Notes under the pieces: model-generated
Told to the model about the DNA's origin: nothing
The model's input: the letters and a program-made list of their open reading frames with translations, nothing else
The model's database searches: none
NCBI GenBank assembly: GCA_016706255.1
Contig: JADJJZ010000001.1
Span: 1-64,000, forward strand
Source: Bacteroidota bacterium
GTDB lineage: Bacteria > Bacteroidota > Bacteroidia > Chitinophagales > BACL12
Direction of reading: 5' to 3'
DNA length: 64,000 bases
Made by a program: the position numbers and the translations under genes
Part shown: positions 10,392 to 21,019 of the stretch, piece after piece
Position numbering within the stretch: the stretch's first letter is position 1
How the letters are laid out: every line of letters begins with the position of its first letter

Positions 10392-10453
10392 TTTCACTGC
10401 TTCACTCTTTCACTGCTCGCATTGTAAATGTGTGAAGCAGTGAAACAGTGAAA
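10392..10453. repeat. 14-bp inverted repeat, candidate replication or control site
   Basis: TTTCACTGCTTCAC (10392-10405) is perfectly inverted as GTGAAGCAGTGAAA (10432-10445). Each arm is followed by a further copy of its 8-bp half: TTTCACTG at 10408-10415 and CAGTGAAA at 10446-10453. The nested, iterated inverted repeats fill the gap between the primase gene and the BT4734-like gene. This is a plausible replication origin or operator. No T-run follows, so a simple terminator is less likely. Confidence 0.7.
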
Positions 10454-10474
10454 CATCAAAAACATAAGTATTTT

Positions 10475-11329
10475 ATGAGTATTTTACATGCAAACGTAAG
10501 CTACTACCCTTCCATCCTTGCATCCGGTTCCGGCACAAATGTGCCACTTCTCAGGATTCTTGATACACGCAAACACCAATCTGCAATTATTAATTTAAGA
10601 AACGAACCAAATCCCGAACTTCAAAAAACCCTAAAAGAAAAGCTCCCCTGTTTCACCGTTGCAGGAATTTTCAATCGCAGAACTAATAATGGCCTCATCT
10701 CCTATTCCGGCCTTGCTGCCGTTGATTTAGACAGTGTAGAAGATTACGACCCGATTTTAGTGATGCAGGAGCTCAAAAAAATCCCTTATATAGCCTATTG
10801 CGGCCTTTCATGCCGCGGAAAACGGTTGTTTTGCATTATTCCATTTCTTTGCCCGGAACTATACCGCAGGCATTACACAAGGTTAATTCGTTCATTTGAA
10901 GATATTGGCCTGCCAATGGGTGATAATTGCCATAAAACCATTTCACAGCCGAGGTTTGTATCCTACAATACGAATGAAACGCACTTTTTTAATCATGATG
11001 CTAAAAAATATCACCTTTTAGAAACTGTAAGACAGTTCCACCAAGCAACCTATACCCCTAGCAAACAGTTTAATAATTCCAAAAACGCATTTCAATGGTG
11101 TGTGGAACAAATCAATAAGCAATATTCCTTTACGGAAAATCAAAGACACAATTACATTTTACATCTGGCAAGATATTGTAATCTAAAAGGTATAATTGAA
11201 ACCGAAACCCTAAAAGAAATATTAAAGTTTACAGAACAGGATTTTACTGCACGTGAAATTACTAAAATTGTAAACCACGTGTATACAGCGCACAGCAATA
11301 GTTTCAATAGCTTCCCGTTTTCCAAATAA
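10475..11329 (+). CDS. BT4734/BF3469-family protein with VirE N-terminal-like domain
   Basis: A 284-residue protein typical of Bacteroidota integrative elements, encoded next to the P4-type primase. The domain core AAVDLDSVEDYDPILVMQEL, CGLSCRGKRLFCIIPF and ISQPRFVSYNTNE resembles the primase/polymerase-like BT4734 fold. The C-terminal third is a helical tail. A longer frame opens at GTG 10448, but ATG 10475 (MSILHANVSYYPS) is preferred because 10448 lies inside the inverted repeat. The gene is complete. It probably acts with the primase in element replication; the molecular role is unproven. Confidence 0.75.
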   Translation: MSILHANVSYYPSILASGSGTNVPLLRILDTRKHQSAIINLRNEPNPELQKTLKEKLPCFTVAGIFNRRTNNGLISYSGLAAVDLDSVEDYDPILVMQELKKIPYIAYCGLSCRGKRLFCIIPFLCPELYRRHYTRLIRSFEDIGLPMGDNCHKTISQPRFVSYNTNETHFFNHDAKKYHLLETVRQFHQATYTPSKQFNNSKNAFQWCVEQINKQYSFTENQRHNYILHLARYCNLKGIIETETLKEILKFTEQDFTAREITKIVNHVYTAHSNSFNSFPFSK

Positions 11330-11340
11330 ATAGAAATTTA

Positions 11341-11402
11341 TTCGTGTAAATATGTTTTCACCATCAATTTACTATTGAGAAATTATAATTCTTTCGTGTA
11401 AA
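11341..11402. repeat. Direct repeats TTCGTGTAAA in leader
   Basis: TTCGTGTAAA occurs at 11341-11350 and again at 11393-11402 in the 180-bp AT-rich gap before the zinc-ribbon gene. A weaker inverted pair, AATCGGAT near 11412 and ATCCGATT near 11465, lies downstream. These could be operator or iteron sites; no function is shown. Confidence 0.5.
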
Positions 11403-11511
11403 ATTGCTTACAATCGGATTTCACTCGTTAAACAAAGTAAATTTTAGTAAATAAATACAAATACATCCGATTTTACTCTGTTTACAGAAAAATACTGTAT
11501 ATTTTTATGAA

Positions 11512-11880
11512 ATGGAAACTTCATCAAGATCAAAAGTATGCCGAACATGCGGCGGCCTATTTCAAGGCAGGTTGAATGCATTTTACTGTTCCAACGAATG
11601 CCGATTTGAGTTTAACAATGACTTCGCCAGAAAGCAAAAATTAGAAATCAACGGAATTTACAAAATTCTTTTAAAGAACAGACAAATCTTAAAGCGATTC
11701 TTGGAAAACGGGCAGACTGAAGTAACAAGAGGTGATCTTATAGCCAAAGGCTATAATTTCACATACCTCACCCATCAATTGAAAGCAAGTCAAAACGAAA
11801 ACTATGTGTTTTGCTTTGAATATGGGCATTCAATTTCTATTAACACTTTAAAACTCGTAATGTATGACCGAATCTTTTAG
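11512..11880 (+). CDS. Small zinc-ribbon protein
   Basis: A 122-residue protein. The N-terminus has a four-cysteine knuckle: CRTCGG (C-x2-C) and then FYCSNECRFEF (C-x3-C), as in small zinc-finger proteins of Bacteroidota mobile elements. The remainder is helical and basic (KNRQILKRFL) with no known domain. It probably binds nucleic acid. The start of the next gene lies inside its 3' end (17-bp overlap), so the two are co-translated. Confidence 0.65.
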   Translation: METSSRSKVCRTCGGLFQGRLNAFYCSNECRFEFNNDFARKQKLEINGIYKILLKNRQILKRFLENGQTEVTRGDLIAKGYNFTYLTHQLKASQNENYVFCFEYGHSISINTLKLVMYDRIF

Positions 11881-12082
11881 TCCTATGGACTTGTCAATTC
11901 CAGCCTTGCAGGCAACCAACCTCACAACTCCACCTTTCAGACAGTCAAAAGGTAACCTTGTCCTTATTCTGGCTGTTCTGGCAGCCATAATTATTTGGTC
12001 AATACTTTATTACAAGGCCAAAAGGAAATCCGTTGAAGTCGAATCCACGGAATTTCCCTTAGAAAAGAGGTATGGCTATTAA
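11864..12082 (+). CDS. Small single-pass membrane protein
   Basis: A 72-residue protein with one clear transmembrane helix (NLVLILAVLAAIIIWSILYY, about residues 31-50), a short N-terminal part and a basic-then-acidic tail (KAKRKSVEVESTE). It overlaps the zinc-ribbon gene by 17 bp and shares its transcript. I recognise no family. The overlap supports it being real. Confidence 0.6.
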   Translation: MTESFSPMDLSIPALQATNLTTPPFRQSKGNLVLILAVLAAIIIWSILYYKAKRKSVEVESTEFPLEKRYGY

Positions 12083-12288
12083 TTAGATGCTTGATTGACA
12101 TATCTACTTGATAATCAACATTAATTATTCATTTACCCTTTTCTGCACCAGCTACAACAAACACTACTCCGCATCCACGGAAATCGCCTCAAATTTTTCA
12201 GAATTATGATTATATTTGACTCAAATCCAAAGCACTCACCTTTAAATATCGGGGAATGCGCCGGTTTTAATCTTTAAACCCAATCTGT

Positions 12289-13041
12289 ATGAAAATTTCA
12301 CTTGTCGCATTAATTGCATTGTTCTCTATTGCACAAAGCTGCAAAAGCCTAGATGAAACCAATCCGGAGGAAGTATTGCGTGAATACATGGAACTAAGAA
12401 TTAATCAGAATCATAAGGACGCCTATGATCTAATCTCAACAGACTCTAAGAAATTCGCCACTTTAAGTGAGTTTACAAAGTATTTTGAAATTCCGGATAG
12501 TATTAAACCACAAGGTATATTAATTAAATCAATAGTAGCGGCAGATGCAAATATTAACTTACCATCATATAGACGATTTAAAATAAACGGACAACAAATT
12601 TCACATGATGGAGATTCAATTAATTACTTGTCCTATTATACTCAAAAAATGAAGATGGAAATTGGCGAGTTGTTTGGGATGCCATAATCATGCAATTAGC
12701 CGTGGGATCAACCCGAAAGAGCTATAAGCTACCTAGATAAAGCCATTGAATGCAATCCAAATGGCCCATTTGTGTATTACAAATATGGTGTCATTTTGAA
12801 CGACCAAGGAAAATATGAGGAGGCGAAAGAAAAATATGAAAAGGCATTGAACTTACCCGCAATGGAAAATGGCTTGCAAAGCGGTTTATATTATGCATAT
12901 TCCAAATTATGCTTGAAACAATATGAATATCAAAAAGCTAAAGAATACATATTGAAGGCACTCGAAATGGACCCGAATAATGAATATTATCATGATCTTT
13001 ATAAAAGAATAAATAACCATTCGGCGGATTTAAATTGGTAA
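12289..13041 (+). pseudogene. Lipoprotein with NTF2-like and TPR domains, frameshifted
   Basis: The start MKISLVALIALFSIAQSCKS has a lipobox with Cys18, so an outer- or inner-membrane lipoprotein. Residues ~25-125 look NTF2-like (DUF4878 type). The first frame ends at 12687, but in another frame the expected NEDGNWRVVWDAII continues from about 12648. A second shift near 12700-12730 leads to two TPR units (VYYKYGVILNDQGKYEEAKE, YSKLCLKQYEYQKAKEYILK) ending at 13041. Two indels therefore split one gene of about 250 residues. The first lies in an A-run. Confidence 0.65.
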
Positions 13042-13088
13042 TTTTCCATCCTTCTTCAATATTTTTCTAGTTTAAATCAGGGCGGGGT

Positions 13089-13101
13089 GGTCAATTTGAC
13101 C
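13089..13101. promoter_or_regulatory. Near-perfect palindrome GGTCAATTTGACC
   Basis: GGTCAA and TTGACC flank one central base in the gap between the two TPR genes, about 190 bp before the next start. Symmetry and size fit a dimeric regulator site. A Bacteroidota-like TACTTTTG lies downstream near 13172. The function is inferred only from shape and place. Confidence 0.35.
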
Positions 13102-13280
13102 GGCGTTTGCACGAAATACCAATAAATCCAAAAAAAATTGCGCTGAAAGGCTGATTATTACCCCAAAAATGATACTTTTGACCAATGTAGTGCAATAGTA
13201 TCTTTTACTTGCGCAGATACCTTGTTTTTTCCTTAAAGTTTACTAATTATTTCAAATAAATAACTTTTAAGCTAACAACT

Positions 13281-14293
13281 ATGAATCACACACCTAAATT
13301 CACTAATAGAAATATTAGAAATTCTTAAAAAAATCCTATACTTTATTATTAGTTTCATTTATCCTTTTTAGCTCAAACTATTGCTCTGCGCAAAGTTTCT
13401 TTAAAGATGTCCCTGGTATTGATAGCCTCGCAATTATTCAATATCAAAATGGGAATTACTCTCAAGCTGCAAAATTATACACCAATGCAATTAACATTCT
13501 TGAAAAATATTATACCGATAGCTTAGAAAATTCTGATTACCTTATTACAATAATTGCTGATTTTAGAGAATTACTTGCGGGCGTTTATTACAAAAGGGCG
13601 CTCTGTCGTTCCAACTTAGGCGATCTAAATGGAGTTGTAATAGACTGTGAAAAAGCAGAAAAATATACAATAGTTAATTATGGTCCCATTTTGTATAAAA
13701 AATGCTTGTCAAGAATACAAGATGGGCAAGATATTGGAATAACTTGTCAAGAATTAACACTAGCATACAATCTCGGGGTCTATGAAGCCTACGAACTAAA
13801 GAAGCAGGTATGCAATCTTGACAGCGAGCTCAAATCTTATGAAACACCTGGATATGAGAATTACTCGCCACAAAAAAAAGCAATTATTCAAAACAACCTT
13901 GAAAGTTTACAGGAAGCGCTCAATCTTAAAGAATGGGACAATGTAATTTACTATGGTGAAAATTTAATAAAACAAGGGTATAATAATGCAAGTTTGTATA
14001 ATAATATCGGCTGGGCCTACCTACTTAAAGTAAACCCTGCAAAAGCTGAAGAATACCTTTTGCAAGGATTAGAATACGACAAATCCAACTTATATATATG
14101 GTGTAATTTAGCCCATGCGTACCTTTTACAATTAAAAATAAACGAAGCCTATAACATTTACATGAAATTTAATTCACTTTCATTGGCCAATAAAACCACA
14201 TGGACTTCTATGGTTATTGACGATTTCAACGTATTAACGAGTGCTGGAATATACATACCCTACATGCGAACTATTTTAAATGAGATCAAATAA
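13281..14293 (+). pseudogene. Secreted TPR protein with 5' frameshift
   Basis: ATG 13281 opens MNHTPKFTNRNIRNS and stops at once. From 13319 the +1 frame gives FLKKSYTLLLVSFILFSSN then YCSAQS, a clear signal peptide with no start codon of its own. The frame then stays open to 14293. One extra base near 13318-13322 therefore separates start and signal peptide. The mature part has TPR-like helices, best at LYNNIGWAYLLKVNPAKAEE and LYIWCNLAHAYLLQLKINEA. The intact product is about 335 residues, periplasmic or outer-membrane associated. An internal ATG at 13691 would give only a 200-residue protein without a signal. Confidence 0.65.
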
Positions 14294-14340
14294 TCTAAGA
14301 ACCGATAGGAATTTAGTAAAGGTATAGAAAAAACTATCTA

Positions 14341-14652
14341 GGTGATAAAACTGTTAAGTTGATTGTTTTGAATAACTTCAAACGAAGCAATAAACTTGAT
14401 TCAATTACTTTATCAGACGCCTATTGATTTAGAGTCCATAATTATTTTGACTATGGTAATAACGAAGAAGTAATTTGTGATTTATCAATTTCTATTAGTT
14501 ATGACCCTAAAAATGAATTAGCCCTTTTTAACACAGCCGGCATTTACAAATCCAAAGGAGCAAAAGATTTGGCTTGTGAGGAATATAGAAAATGTGCTGA
14601 TTTAGGGTACGTCACCGACAATAAAATTAATGAAGGATATTGGAGAAATTAG
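14341..14652 (+). pseudogene. Fragment of a TPR/Sel1-like protein
   Basis: Translation of 14500-14652 gives LALFNTAGIYKSKGAKDLAC, EEYRKCADLGYVTDN, a typical C-terminal TPR/Sel1 motif, to the TAG at 14650-14652. Related but frame-broken sequence extends back to about 14341. No start is visible. It looks like the remnant of a paralogue of the preceding TPR gene. Confidence 0.5.
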
Positions 14653-14803
14653 TAATTTGTATATTAAGTGCCTTAGCTGACTAACTAATGCCGATTTCTC
14701 CTTATATCACTTTTTAATACAAAACTAGATTTGATCATGAAGGATTATATCATTGGCTAAATCCTAACTAATTTATAATTTCGTCCTGCATAATTAAATA
14801 AAT

Positions 14804-15538
14804 ATGGGAAAGTTAAAAAAAATATCAAATACTTCTTGGAGACAATTCTTTAATGGAAACAAAAAAAACTATTCTGCTATTAAATCTCAGAATGAGGTTG
14901 CAACTTTTTGCGGATTAAGGGATAGTACAAAAAGAAAATTGAACATTAAATTTGAAGATAAATTCAACATTAATGTGACAGATATTTTTACCATTACAAG
15001 CGGGCTTGAAATATTATTGCCTAAAGCATTTCGAGATAAAATTGGAAATATCATTTTGAATAATCCGGATTCCTTTTTTACGGTTACTGTCCTTGATCTT
15101 GTTCAAAAACCATTGTTATCAAAAGATGAAAAAGAACAAGAAGTAATTCAAAAATATTTACGAAAAAAATCTAAAGCAGAAATCATCAAAGAACTTTTAA
15201 ACTTAAAAGATACTGATCCCGAAGAATATACAATAAATCACAAAACCTTTAAACGCGACAATTATACTATAACGCTGATTAAGAAAATCCGTGGTTATAA
15301 ATGTCAAATTTGCGGAAATTCAATCCTAAAAGAAGATGGGGATAATTATATTGAAGCTGCCCATATTATACCAAAGCATGAAAAAGGCCGAGAAAAACCA
15401 GAAAATATTATTATACTTTGTCCTAACCACCATAAGGAGTTTGACCTTGGTAACCGTCAAATTATTAGTCATACCCATAAGCAAATTGTATTCTTATTAA
15501 ATGAAAATAAACATAAAATAAAACTATCAATAAAGTAA
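14804..15538 (+). CDS. HNH endonuclease-domain protein
   Basis: A 244-residue protein. The C-terminal HNH domain (about 165-225) has the zinc knuckle CQICGNS, then EAAHIIPKHEKGREKPENI, then ILCPNHHKEFDLGN. These are the conserved H, N and H of the beta-beta-alpha-metal nuclease fold, with a second C..H pair. The N-terminal 150 residues are helical and basic, possibly specificity. It stands alone 110 bp before hsdR. HNH proteins of this size are often restriction enzymes; no partner methylase other than the type I system is present. It is one of the few intact large genes in this part of the element. Confidence 0.75.
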   Translation: MGKLKKISNTSWRQFFNGNKKNYSAIKSQNEVATFCGLRDSTKRKLNIKFEDKFNINVTDIFTITSGLEILLPKAFRDKIGNIILNNPDSFFTVTVLDLVQKPLLSKDEKEQEVIQKYLRKKSKAEIIKELLNLKDTDPEEYTINHKTFKRDNYTITLIKKIRGYKCQICGNSILKEDGDNYIEAAHIIPKHEKGREKPENIIILCPNHHKEFDLGNRQIISHTHKQIVFLLNENKHKIKLSIK

Positions 15539-15647
15539 AAATAAGGAAACAGATATACAAATTTGACTACTTTCAAGTTAAACTATGATTGAATTTCTAC
15601 ACTGAAACCCTTATATTTACTGCTCAATTTTTCATTAATTCCAATTA

Positions 15648-18286
15648 TTGCACACCGAAAAGCACACCAGGAAAGAAATTATTGACCTCCGCCTTAAAAA
15701 AGCCGGATGGAATACCACTGACCGGACTCAGGTGATTGAGGAATTTGACATTGTAGTTGATAATGATCGTGTAGAAGAAGGCCTAACCCCATTTGCCGGA
15801 CACCAATTCAGCGACTATGTGCTACTCGGCAAAGACGGGAAACCCCTTGCCGTGGTTGAAGCCAAGAAAACTTCCGCCGATGCTGCTATTGGCAGAGAAC
15901 AAGCCAAACAATATTGCAATAACATTCAGACAACTAAAGGCGGTGAACTCCCCTTCTGCTTTTACACCAACGGTCACGACATTTATTTTTGGGACTTAGA
16001 TAATTACCCTCCAAAGAAAGTTCACGGATTTCCAACCCGTGATGATCTGGAACGCTACCAATACATTCGTAAGGCACGGAAAATTTTAGCCGGTGAACTC
16101 ATCAACACTAAAATAGCGGGCCGGGATTATCAAATCCGGGCAATCCGTTCCGTAATGGAAGCCGTTGAGAAACGGAAACGAAAGTTTTTATTGGTGATGG
16201 CGACTGGCACTGGTAAAACCCGTGTTTGTATCGCTTTGGTGGATGCAATCATGCGGGCAGGTTGGGCGGAAAGAGTTCTGTTTTTAGTGGATATAATAGC
16301 TTTGCAAAATCAAACGCTTGATGCGTTCAAAGAATATTTGCCAAACGAACCTCGTTGGCCAAAGCAAGGAGAAAAAATTATTACAAGTGATCGCCGTATA
16401 TATGTTTCAACTTATCCAACAATGTTGAATGTAATACGAAACGAACAAAATACTTTGTCACCACATTTCTTCGATTTGGTGGTTGTTGATGAAAGTCACC
16501 GGAGTATTTACAATACTTATCAGGAAATATTGGACTATTTCAATACAATTACATTAGGGTTGACTGCAACACCAACCGATGTAATTGATCACAACACTTT
16601 TCAATTATTTGAAACCGATGATGGCGTTCCAACTTTTGCATATACTTATGATGAAGCTATAAATCATATCCCTCCTTATTTAAGTGATTTTCGGGTAATG
16701 AAAATCAAAACCAAATTTCAGGACGAAGGTATTAGCAAGAGAACAATTGCATTGGAAGACCAACAGAATTTAATTCTTGAAGGAAAAGAAATTGAAGAAA
16801 TAAATTTTGAAGGAACAGAGATTGAAAAGAAAGTTATCAATAGAGGAACAAACGCTTTGATAGTTCGTGAGTTCATGGAAGAATCCATCAAAGATGCAAA
16901 CGGCGTATTGCCCGGTAAAACAATTTTCTTTTGCATCAGCAAAGCACATGCAAGACGAATGGAAGAAATCTTTGATTCCCTATATCCCGAATACAAAGGA
17001 GAATTAGCAAAAGTAATTGTGAGCGAAGACCCGCGGGTATATGGCAAAGGTGGTTTGCTTGACCAATTCACCAATAATGATATGCCACGTGTTGCTTTAA
17101 GCGTTGATATGCTTGATACAGGAATTGACATAAGAGAAATAACAAATCTTGTTTTTGCAAAACCTGTTTACAGCTACACAAAGTTTTGGCAGATGATAGG
17201 CCGAGGTACAAGATTGCTTGAAGCCGAAAAAATAAAACCGTGGTGCACACAAAAAGATTCTTTTCTGATTTTAGATTGTTGGGACAACTTTGAATATTTC
17301 AAACTCAATCCAAGAGGCAAAGAATTGAAACCGCAAATTCCATTGCCTGTTCGTTTATTTGGTGTTCGCCTTGACAAGATTGTAGAAGCACAAAAACGAA
17401 ATAAGACAAATATTGTAGAAAAAGAAATTGAAAAACTAAAAAAACAAACTGCAAAACTTCCGCAAAACTCAGTAGTGATAATGGAAGCCAGACATGAGTT
17501 GCAAAGATTGGATGATGAAAACTTTTGGAATAATCTTTCGCAAGACAAACTTGAATATTTGGATGGAGTTGTAAAACCATTGTTCAGAACCGTTGCTGAT
17601 GTTGACTTTAAAGCCATGCGATTTGAAAAAGATATTGTTGGAAATTTCTTTGGCACACTTGAGAGAGGAAAAAGATAAATTTGAAACACTGAAAGAAAGT
17701 ATCATTGAAGAATTAGGCGAATTGCCGTTGAGTATAAATATAGTTGCCAAAGAAGAAGAACTCATTCGCCAGGCACAGACAAATAATTTTTGGGCAACAA
17801 TTACAGAAGCAAAATTTGATGAATTGATTCAGAAACTTTCACCACTGATGAAATTTCGTGAAGCAATAACTCCCTTAGCACCTGCTAAATTTAATTTGAA
17901 AGATTTTGTAAGCGAAAAAGAATTTATAGAGTTTGGCCCCGAACACCAAGCATTGAGTGTCGCAAAATACCGTGAGTTGGTGGAGCAGAAAGTAAATGAA
18001 TTGGTTTTGGGAAATCCAATTTTGCAAAAATTAAAAGGCGGCATTGAAATCTCAGAACAAGAAGCTGAGCAACTTGCAGCCGAACTGCACGACGAACATC
18101 CACACATCACCATTGATTTATTGCGAAGAGTTTACAACCACCGCAAAGCGGTGTTTTTGCAATTCATCAAACACATTTTAGGAATAGAAATTTTACAATC
18201 GTTCCCCGCAAGGAATCAGAGGAGTTTTCAATCCAAATGAGATACAAGAAATATTAAAGTTTACCGAAAAATTAATAGCAGCATAA
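15648..18286 (+). pseudogene. hsdR: Type I restriction enzyme R subunit, frameshifted and deleted
   Basis: HsdR is the DNA translocase/nuclease subunit. The start is TTG 15648, because a stop lies just upstream in frame. The nuclease domain has DYVLLGKDGKPLAVVEAKKT (D...ExK) at about 60-85. The SF2 helicase motifs follow: MATGTGKT, DESHRS, LTATP, DTGIDIREI and MIGRGTR. One extra T near 17639 shifts the frame, so RFEKDIV continues as EISLAHLREEKDKF only in the other frame. Near 18203-18208, LGIEILQSFP joins directly to PQGIRGVFNPNEIQEILKFT, missing roughly 50-60 residues and shifting frame again. The true end LIAA is at 18286, next to the hsdM ATG. EcoEI-like by order of motifs. Inactive as written. 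Confidence 0.85.
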
Positions 18287-19859
18287 ATGTTACAGAATAA
18301 CTCCACACTAAAATCACTCATCGATAAACTCTGGCAAAACTTCTGGGAAGGCGGCATTGCCAATCCGTTGACTGCCATTGAGCAAATCACCTATCTAATC
18401 TTTATGAAACGCATGGATGATTTGGAAGCAAAGCGAGAAAGAGATGCCGATTTCACAGGAGAAAAATATACTTCAAAATTTAAAGGAAAATTCAAAATTC
18501 CCGGAAGCAATGCAGAAGTAAATAAAAACGAATTGCGTTGGAGTGTTTTTAAACACAAACCTGCCGATGAAATGCTGATACATGTGCAAATGAAAGTATT
18601 TCCGTTTTTGAAAACCATTCAGGACGGAGCATCAGGCGAGGGACTTTTCACTAAGCACATGGCAAATGCAGTATTCATTATGCCGAAAGCAAGTTTGTTG
18701 GTTACAGCAATAAATATTGTAGAAGATATTTTTAAAGAAATTGAAAAAGATGCAACCGATGGCGGACATGCCTTTCAGGATATACAAGGTGACGTTTATG
18801 AAATGCTGTTGAGTGAAATTGCAAGCGCAGGAAAGAACGGACAGTTTAGGACACCACGACATATTATTAAACTTATGGCCGAATTAGTTGCACCACAATT
18901 AGGACAACACATTGCCGACCCTGCGTGCGGCACTGGTGGTTTTTTGTTGGGTGCTTACCAATATGTGTTAACAGATTTAGTGCGGCAAAAGGATAAAAAG
19001 AAATTAGAAAAAGACGAAGATGGTTTTGAACGGGCAACCATGAGTGCAGCACTTACCGAAAAAGTAAAAAATATTTTAGATAAAAGTTTTACGGGTTATG
19101 ATATTGACACCACAATGGTGCGTTTGGGTTTAATGAATATGATGATGCACGGCATTGACGAACCACAGATAGATTACAAAGACACACTTAGCAAAAGTTA
19201 CAATGAAGATAACCGCTATGATGTGGTGATGGCCAACCCACCATTCACCGGCAACATTGACAAAGGCGATATAAACGAAGGATTTAAATTGCCAACAACA
19301 AAAACAGAATTACTTTTTGTTGAGCGTATATTTAAAATGCTGAAAATGGGAGGCACAGCCGCCGTAATTGTGCCAAGCGGTGTGATACAAAACAGTGGAA
19401 AAGCATTTGAAGCATTGCGAAAAATGCTGATTGAAAAAACAGAACTGAAAGCCGTAATTGCTATGCCAAGCGGAGTGTTTAAACCATATGCAGGCGTCAG
19501 CACTGCCATTTTTTTTTACAAAGGGTGGTGAAACAAATAATGTTTGGTTTTATGATATGCAAGCAGACGGTTATACATTGGATGATAAACGAAACAAAAT
19601 CACCGACAGCGATTTGCCAGAAATTGTTCAACGCTACAAAACACGAAATATAAAAACCGACACTGACAGAAAACAGAAATATTTTTTTGTTTCAAAAAAA
19701 GAAATCGTTGGCAACACATACGATTTGAACTTAAGCACATATAAGATTGAACAATACACAGAAGTAATTTATGAAAAACCGAAATCAATTATTACCCAAC
19801 TGGAAAAAATCGAAATTAAAATTCAAAAAGGACTATCAGAACTCAAAGAATTAGTATGA
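18287..19859 (+). pseudogene. hsdM: Type I DNA methyltransferase M subunit, broken at a T9 run
   Basis: HsdM is an N6-adenine methyltransferase. The N-terminal HsdM_N region (LWQNFWEGGIANPLTAIEQI) is followed by the SAM motif DPACGTGGFLLGAY (about residue 210) and the catalytic NPPF (about 325). At 19509-19517 nine T residues put the frame into a stop at 19531; with eight Ts it would read TAIFFTKGGETNNVWFYDM and continue to 19859 (KELV). Everything else is intact. Slippage at the T-run (replicative or transcriptional) could restore full-length protein. The start follows the hsdR stop directly, and the stop overlaps hsdS. Confidence 0.85.
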
Positions 19860-21009
19860 TGAAATTTGAAACAAAATATTTAAGTGACGTTGTATTCTTT
19901 CAGGAAGGTCCTGGTGTTAGAAAATTTCAATTCAGACAGGAAGGTGTGAAACTTTTGAATGTTGGGAATATAAATAAAGGGAAATTAACAACCTCAACAA
20001 CAAAGCTATATATTTCCAATGAAGAAGCATATGGCAAATACAAGCATTTTTTAGTAGATGAAGGCGATTTGTTAATTGCAAGTTCCGGTATTGTGGTTGA
20101 CTATTTTCACAATAAAATTGCTTATGCAAAAAAGGAAGATTTGCCTTTATGTTTGAACACAAGCACAATTAGGTTCAAGACAATAAATAATAAACAATTT
20201 CATCTTGACTATTTAAAATTTTATCTTAAAACAAACCATTTTAAAATCAGTTACGAAAGTTAATTACTGGTGCAGCTCAATTAAATTTCCGGGCCTTCTC
20301 ATTTGAAAAAAAAATAATTCTTCCAGATCCTTCACTACAAGACCAAATCAAAATAGCCAACATTCTAAGTAAAGCCGAAACACTTATTGAGCAACGCAAA
20401 CAAAGCATTGGGTTACTTGATAAATTTTTGGAAAGCACTTTTTTGGAAATGTTTGGAGAACCTGTAAGAAATGATAAAAGTTGGAAATTGGAGAAGCTAG
20501 GATTAATAACCTCAATGAAATCAGGTCAATTTGTTGCAGCCTCTGATATTGAATCTGATTTCAGTAGCGAATTATATCCTTGTTATGGAGGAAATGGTTT
20601 AAGAGGTTATACAAAAACTTATACTCATAACGGTGAATTTGTGTTGATAGGAAGACAAGGTGCATTATGCGGTAATGTAAAAGTTGCTAAAGGAAAGTTT
20701 CATGCAACTGAACATGCAGTAGTTTGTGCTCAAATAATGAATTATGAAACATCATGGCTTTATTATCTTTTATACATAATCAATCTTAATAAATATGCAA
20801 CAGGTGTAGCCCAGCCCGGTCTTGCAGTAGGCAAGTTAGAACAAATTGAAATAATATTTCCACCGATAGAAATCCAAAACCAATTCGCCTCCATTGTAAC
20901 CAAAACTGAAACACTGAAAGAGCAATACAAAAACAGTTTGCAGGAGTTGGAAAATTTGTATGAAAGTTTGAGTCAAAAAGCGTTCAATGGTAAATTAAAT
21001 ATCAAATAA
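19856..21009 (+). pseudogene. hsdS: Type I specificity subunit S, frameshifted in first half
   Basis: HsdS sets the DNA target with two target-recognition domains (TRDs). TRD1 runs from MMKFETKYLSDVVFF to about 20260, where TAA 20261-20263 interrupts. Restoring one base gives KLITGAAQLNFRAFSFEKKI, the typical end of TRD1. The first conserved helix follows (IANILSKAETLIEQRKQSIG). TRD2 starts at WKLEKLGLITSMKSGQFV and ends with the second helix (QFASIVTKTETLKEQYKNSL). The second half (20428-21009) is an open frame of 193 residues, so a half-S protein could still be made. Confidence 0.82.
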
Positions 21010-21019
21010 AAAAACTATT

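Noticed and set aside
17593..18240. Separate gene after hsdR
   Set aside because: Its translation continues HsdR (SLAHLREEKDKF onwards); it is the frameshifted C-terminus.
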